DNA of 54,645 bases from JBAYJY01 sp041664945 (GTDB lineage Bacteria; UBP15; UBA6099): NCBI GenBank assembly GCA_041664945.1, contig JBAYJY010000009.1, positions 1 to 54,645 of the forward strand, written 5' to 3'. The notes under the pieces are model-generated. The model was given only the letters and a program-made list of their open reading frames with translations, had not been told where the DNA came from and did no database searches. The translations under genes and the position numbers were made by a program. Position 1 is the first letter of the stretch. Each line of letters opens with the position of its first letter. This document shows positions 54,048 to 54,645 of the stretch, one piece after another.

Positions 54048-54073
54048 CAAGGGCATGACATGGCATGCCCCTA
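54048..54073. repeat. GTAGGGGC-type palindrome, copy 4 (inverted)
   Basis: The stem GGGCATG/CATGCCC is followed by CCTAC, so the GTAGGGGC end lies on the minus strand. Confidence 0.7.
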
Positions 54074-54160
54074 CTTTTCCGAAAAAGAAAAGACGGAAGC
54101 ATGGAGTTGGGAATTAAGTTCGGGATTGTTTTGCTTCCGTGAAAGAGATAGAAATTTAGT

Positions 54161-54197
54161 CTGGGATTGCTTCGTCACTTCGTTCCTCGCAATGACG
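54161..54197. repeat. CATTGCGAG-type dispersed repeat, copy 6
   Basis: CTGGGATTGCTTCGTCACTT then CGTTCCTCGCAATGACGG; the reverse complement closely matches copy 3. Confidence 0.7.
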
Positions 54198-54263
54198 GCC
54201 AGAATAGTTTTTGCCTCAAGTTGGCCCCGACAGGCAACTCTAAGTGTCTCAGAATGGATATTA

Positions 54264-54272
54264 TGTTATAAT
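54264..54272 (+). promoter_or_regulatory. Extended -10 promoter of hisD
   Basis: TGTTATAAT is a perfect extended -10 element about 34 nt before the hisD ATG; no clear -35 box is present. Confidence 0.6.
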
Positions 54273-54305
54273 GTTGTGGAATTATGGGCTTTGGAGGCTT
54301 GTGTA

Positions 54306-54645
54306 ATGAACGTGTATCGATGGAACGAGATGAAACGCGCCGAGAAAGAGCGCCTGCTCCGCCGGAGCGAGACGGATATTATGCAATTCGTCGAACAGGT
54401 TAAACCGATAGTCGAAGACGTCCGGAAGAACGGAGACGCCGCAGTTATCCGGTGGACGGAGAAATTCGACGGCGTTTTGCTTAAGAGCGAAAAGTTCAAG
54501 GCCACGCCGGCTGAGTTCGCCTCGGCGAAGAAACAGCTTTCGGCGCCTGTGCGGGCCGCGATCGAAAAAGCAGCTGCGAACGTGCGCAAATATCACGAGC
54601 GGCAGATGCCGCAGAGCCTGTGGCTCACCCCGATGGAACCGGGAG
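54306..54645 (+). CDS. hisD: Histidinol dehydrogenase, N-terminal part (cut by window end)
   Basis: The first 113 codons of a protein starting at ATG 54306, eight bases after GGAGG. MNVYRWNEMKRAEKERLLRR, then VKPIVEDVRKNGDAAVIRW, TEKFDG, and the late ALEKAAANVRKYHERQMPQS-like stretch match the N-terminal helical region of HisD, the NAD-dependent enzyme of the last two steps of histidine synthesis. The zinc and catalytic residues lie beyond the window. No other his gene is visible on this side. Confidence 0.88.
   Translation, partial: MNVYRWNEMKRAEKERLLRRSETDIMQFVEQVKPIVEDVRKNGDAAVIRWTEKFDGVLLKSEKFKATPAEFASAKKQLSAPVRAAIEKAAANVRKYHERQMPQSLWLTPMEPG

Larger units (their letters stand above)
53954..54263. 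other. Repeat-bearing divergent intergenic region
   Basis: It contains a GTAGGGGC-type palindrome (54048-54073) and a CATTGCGAG-type element (54161-54197), with a decayed half-copy at about 54118-54140. No gene was seen. Confidence 0.6.

Overview
The window comes from an uncultivated-looking diderm (LPS-bearing) bacterium with moderately GC-rich coding DNA. A lipopolysaccharide transport set (OstA/LptA-like protein, LptB, LptF/G-type permease) shows the outer membrane. A tungstopterin-type aldehyde:ferredoxin oxidoreductase and two SPASM radical-SAM proteins suggest an anaerobic lifestyle, and a FliD-like cap protein plus a YjfB-like small protein suggest flagellar motility. I cannot assign a phylum. 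No tRNA, rRNA, insertion sequence, prophage or CRISPR array was seen.

Layout. (1) 1-18357, minus: one giant open frame of at least 6,119 codons running off the left edge. It encodes a secreted modular surface protein with a signal peptide, at least 26 copies of a four-cysteine Ig-like repeat of about 102 residues, FN3-like, DUF2341, TIG and lamin-tail modules, and a polyglycine block. (2) 18358-25098: an AT-rich divergent gap, a GNAT acetyltransferase (plus), then two overlapping minus-strand genes for polytopic membrane proteins with TPR-like regions and C39-like (papain-fold) domains. One has a complete Cys-His-Asp triad; the other has lost Cys and His. (3) 25220-31892, plus: a thioredoxin-fold DUF255 protein, HflX, a short DnaK with a J-domain/HEAT partner, and a 57-residue YjfB-like protein ended by a good terminator. 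(4) 32012-46242, minus: an exonuclease-WYL fusion, then a long co-directional run (in transcription order: zinc-ribbon protein, RNase H, RNase P RNA, GT2, radical SAM, two membrane glycosyltransferase-like proteins, XerD-like recombinase, DeoB, LptA, LptB, LptF/G, HPF). (5) 46423-54645: FliD-like protein, M50 protease, AOR, RuvX, radical SAM/SPASM protein and the start of hisD, separated by intergenic DNA rich in dispersed palindromes and short-period repeats.

How the parts fit: the 44-33 kb block joins surface glycan synthesis to LPS export and ribosome hibernation. The left 25 kb is devoted to a very large exported protein next to a membrane protease/pseudoprotease pair, whose link to it is unproven. 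Non-coding DNA holds an RNase P RNA with an extra structured insert, extended -10 promoters, two families of dispersed palindromes, a 12-copy heptad tract and a 7-copy 11-bp repeat. Several genes appear to start at TTG behind strong Shine-Dalgarno sites.
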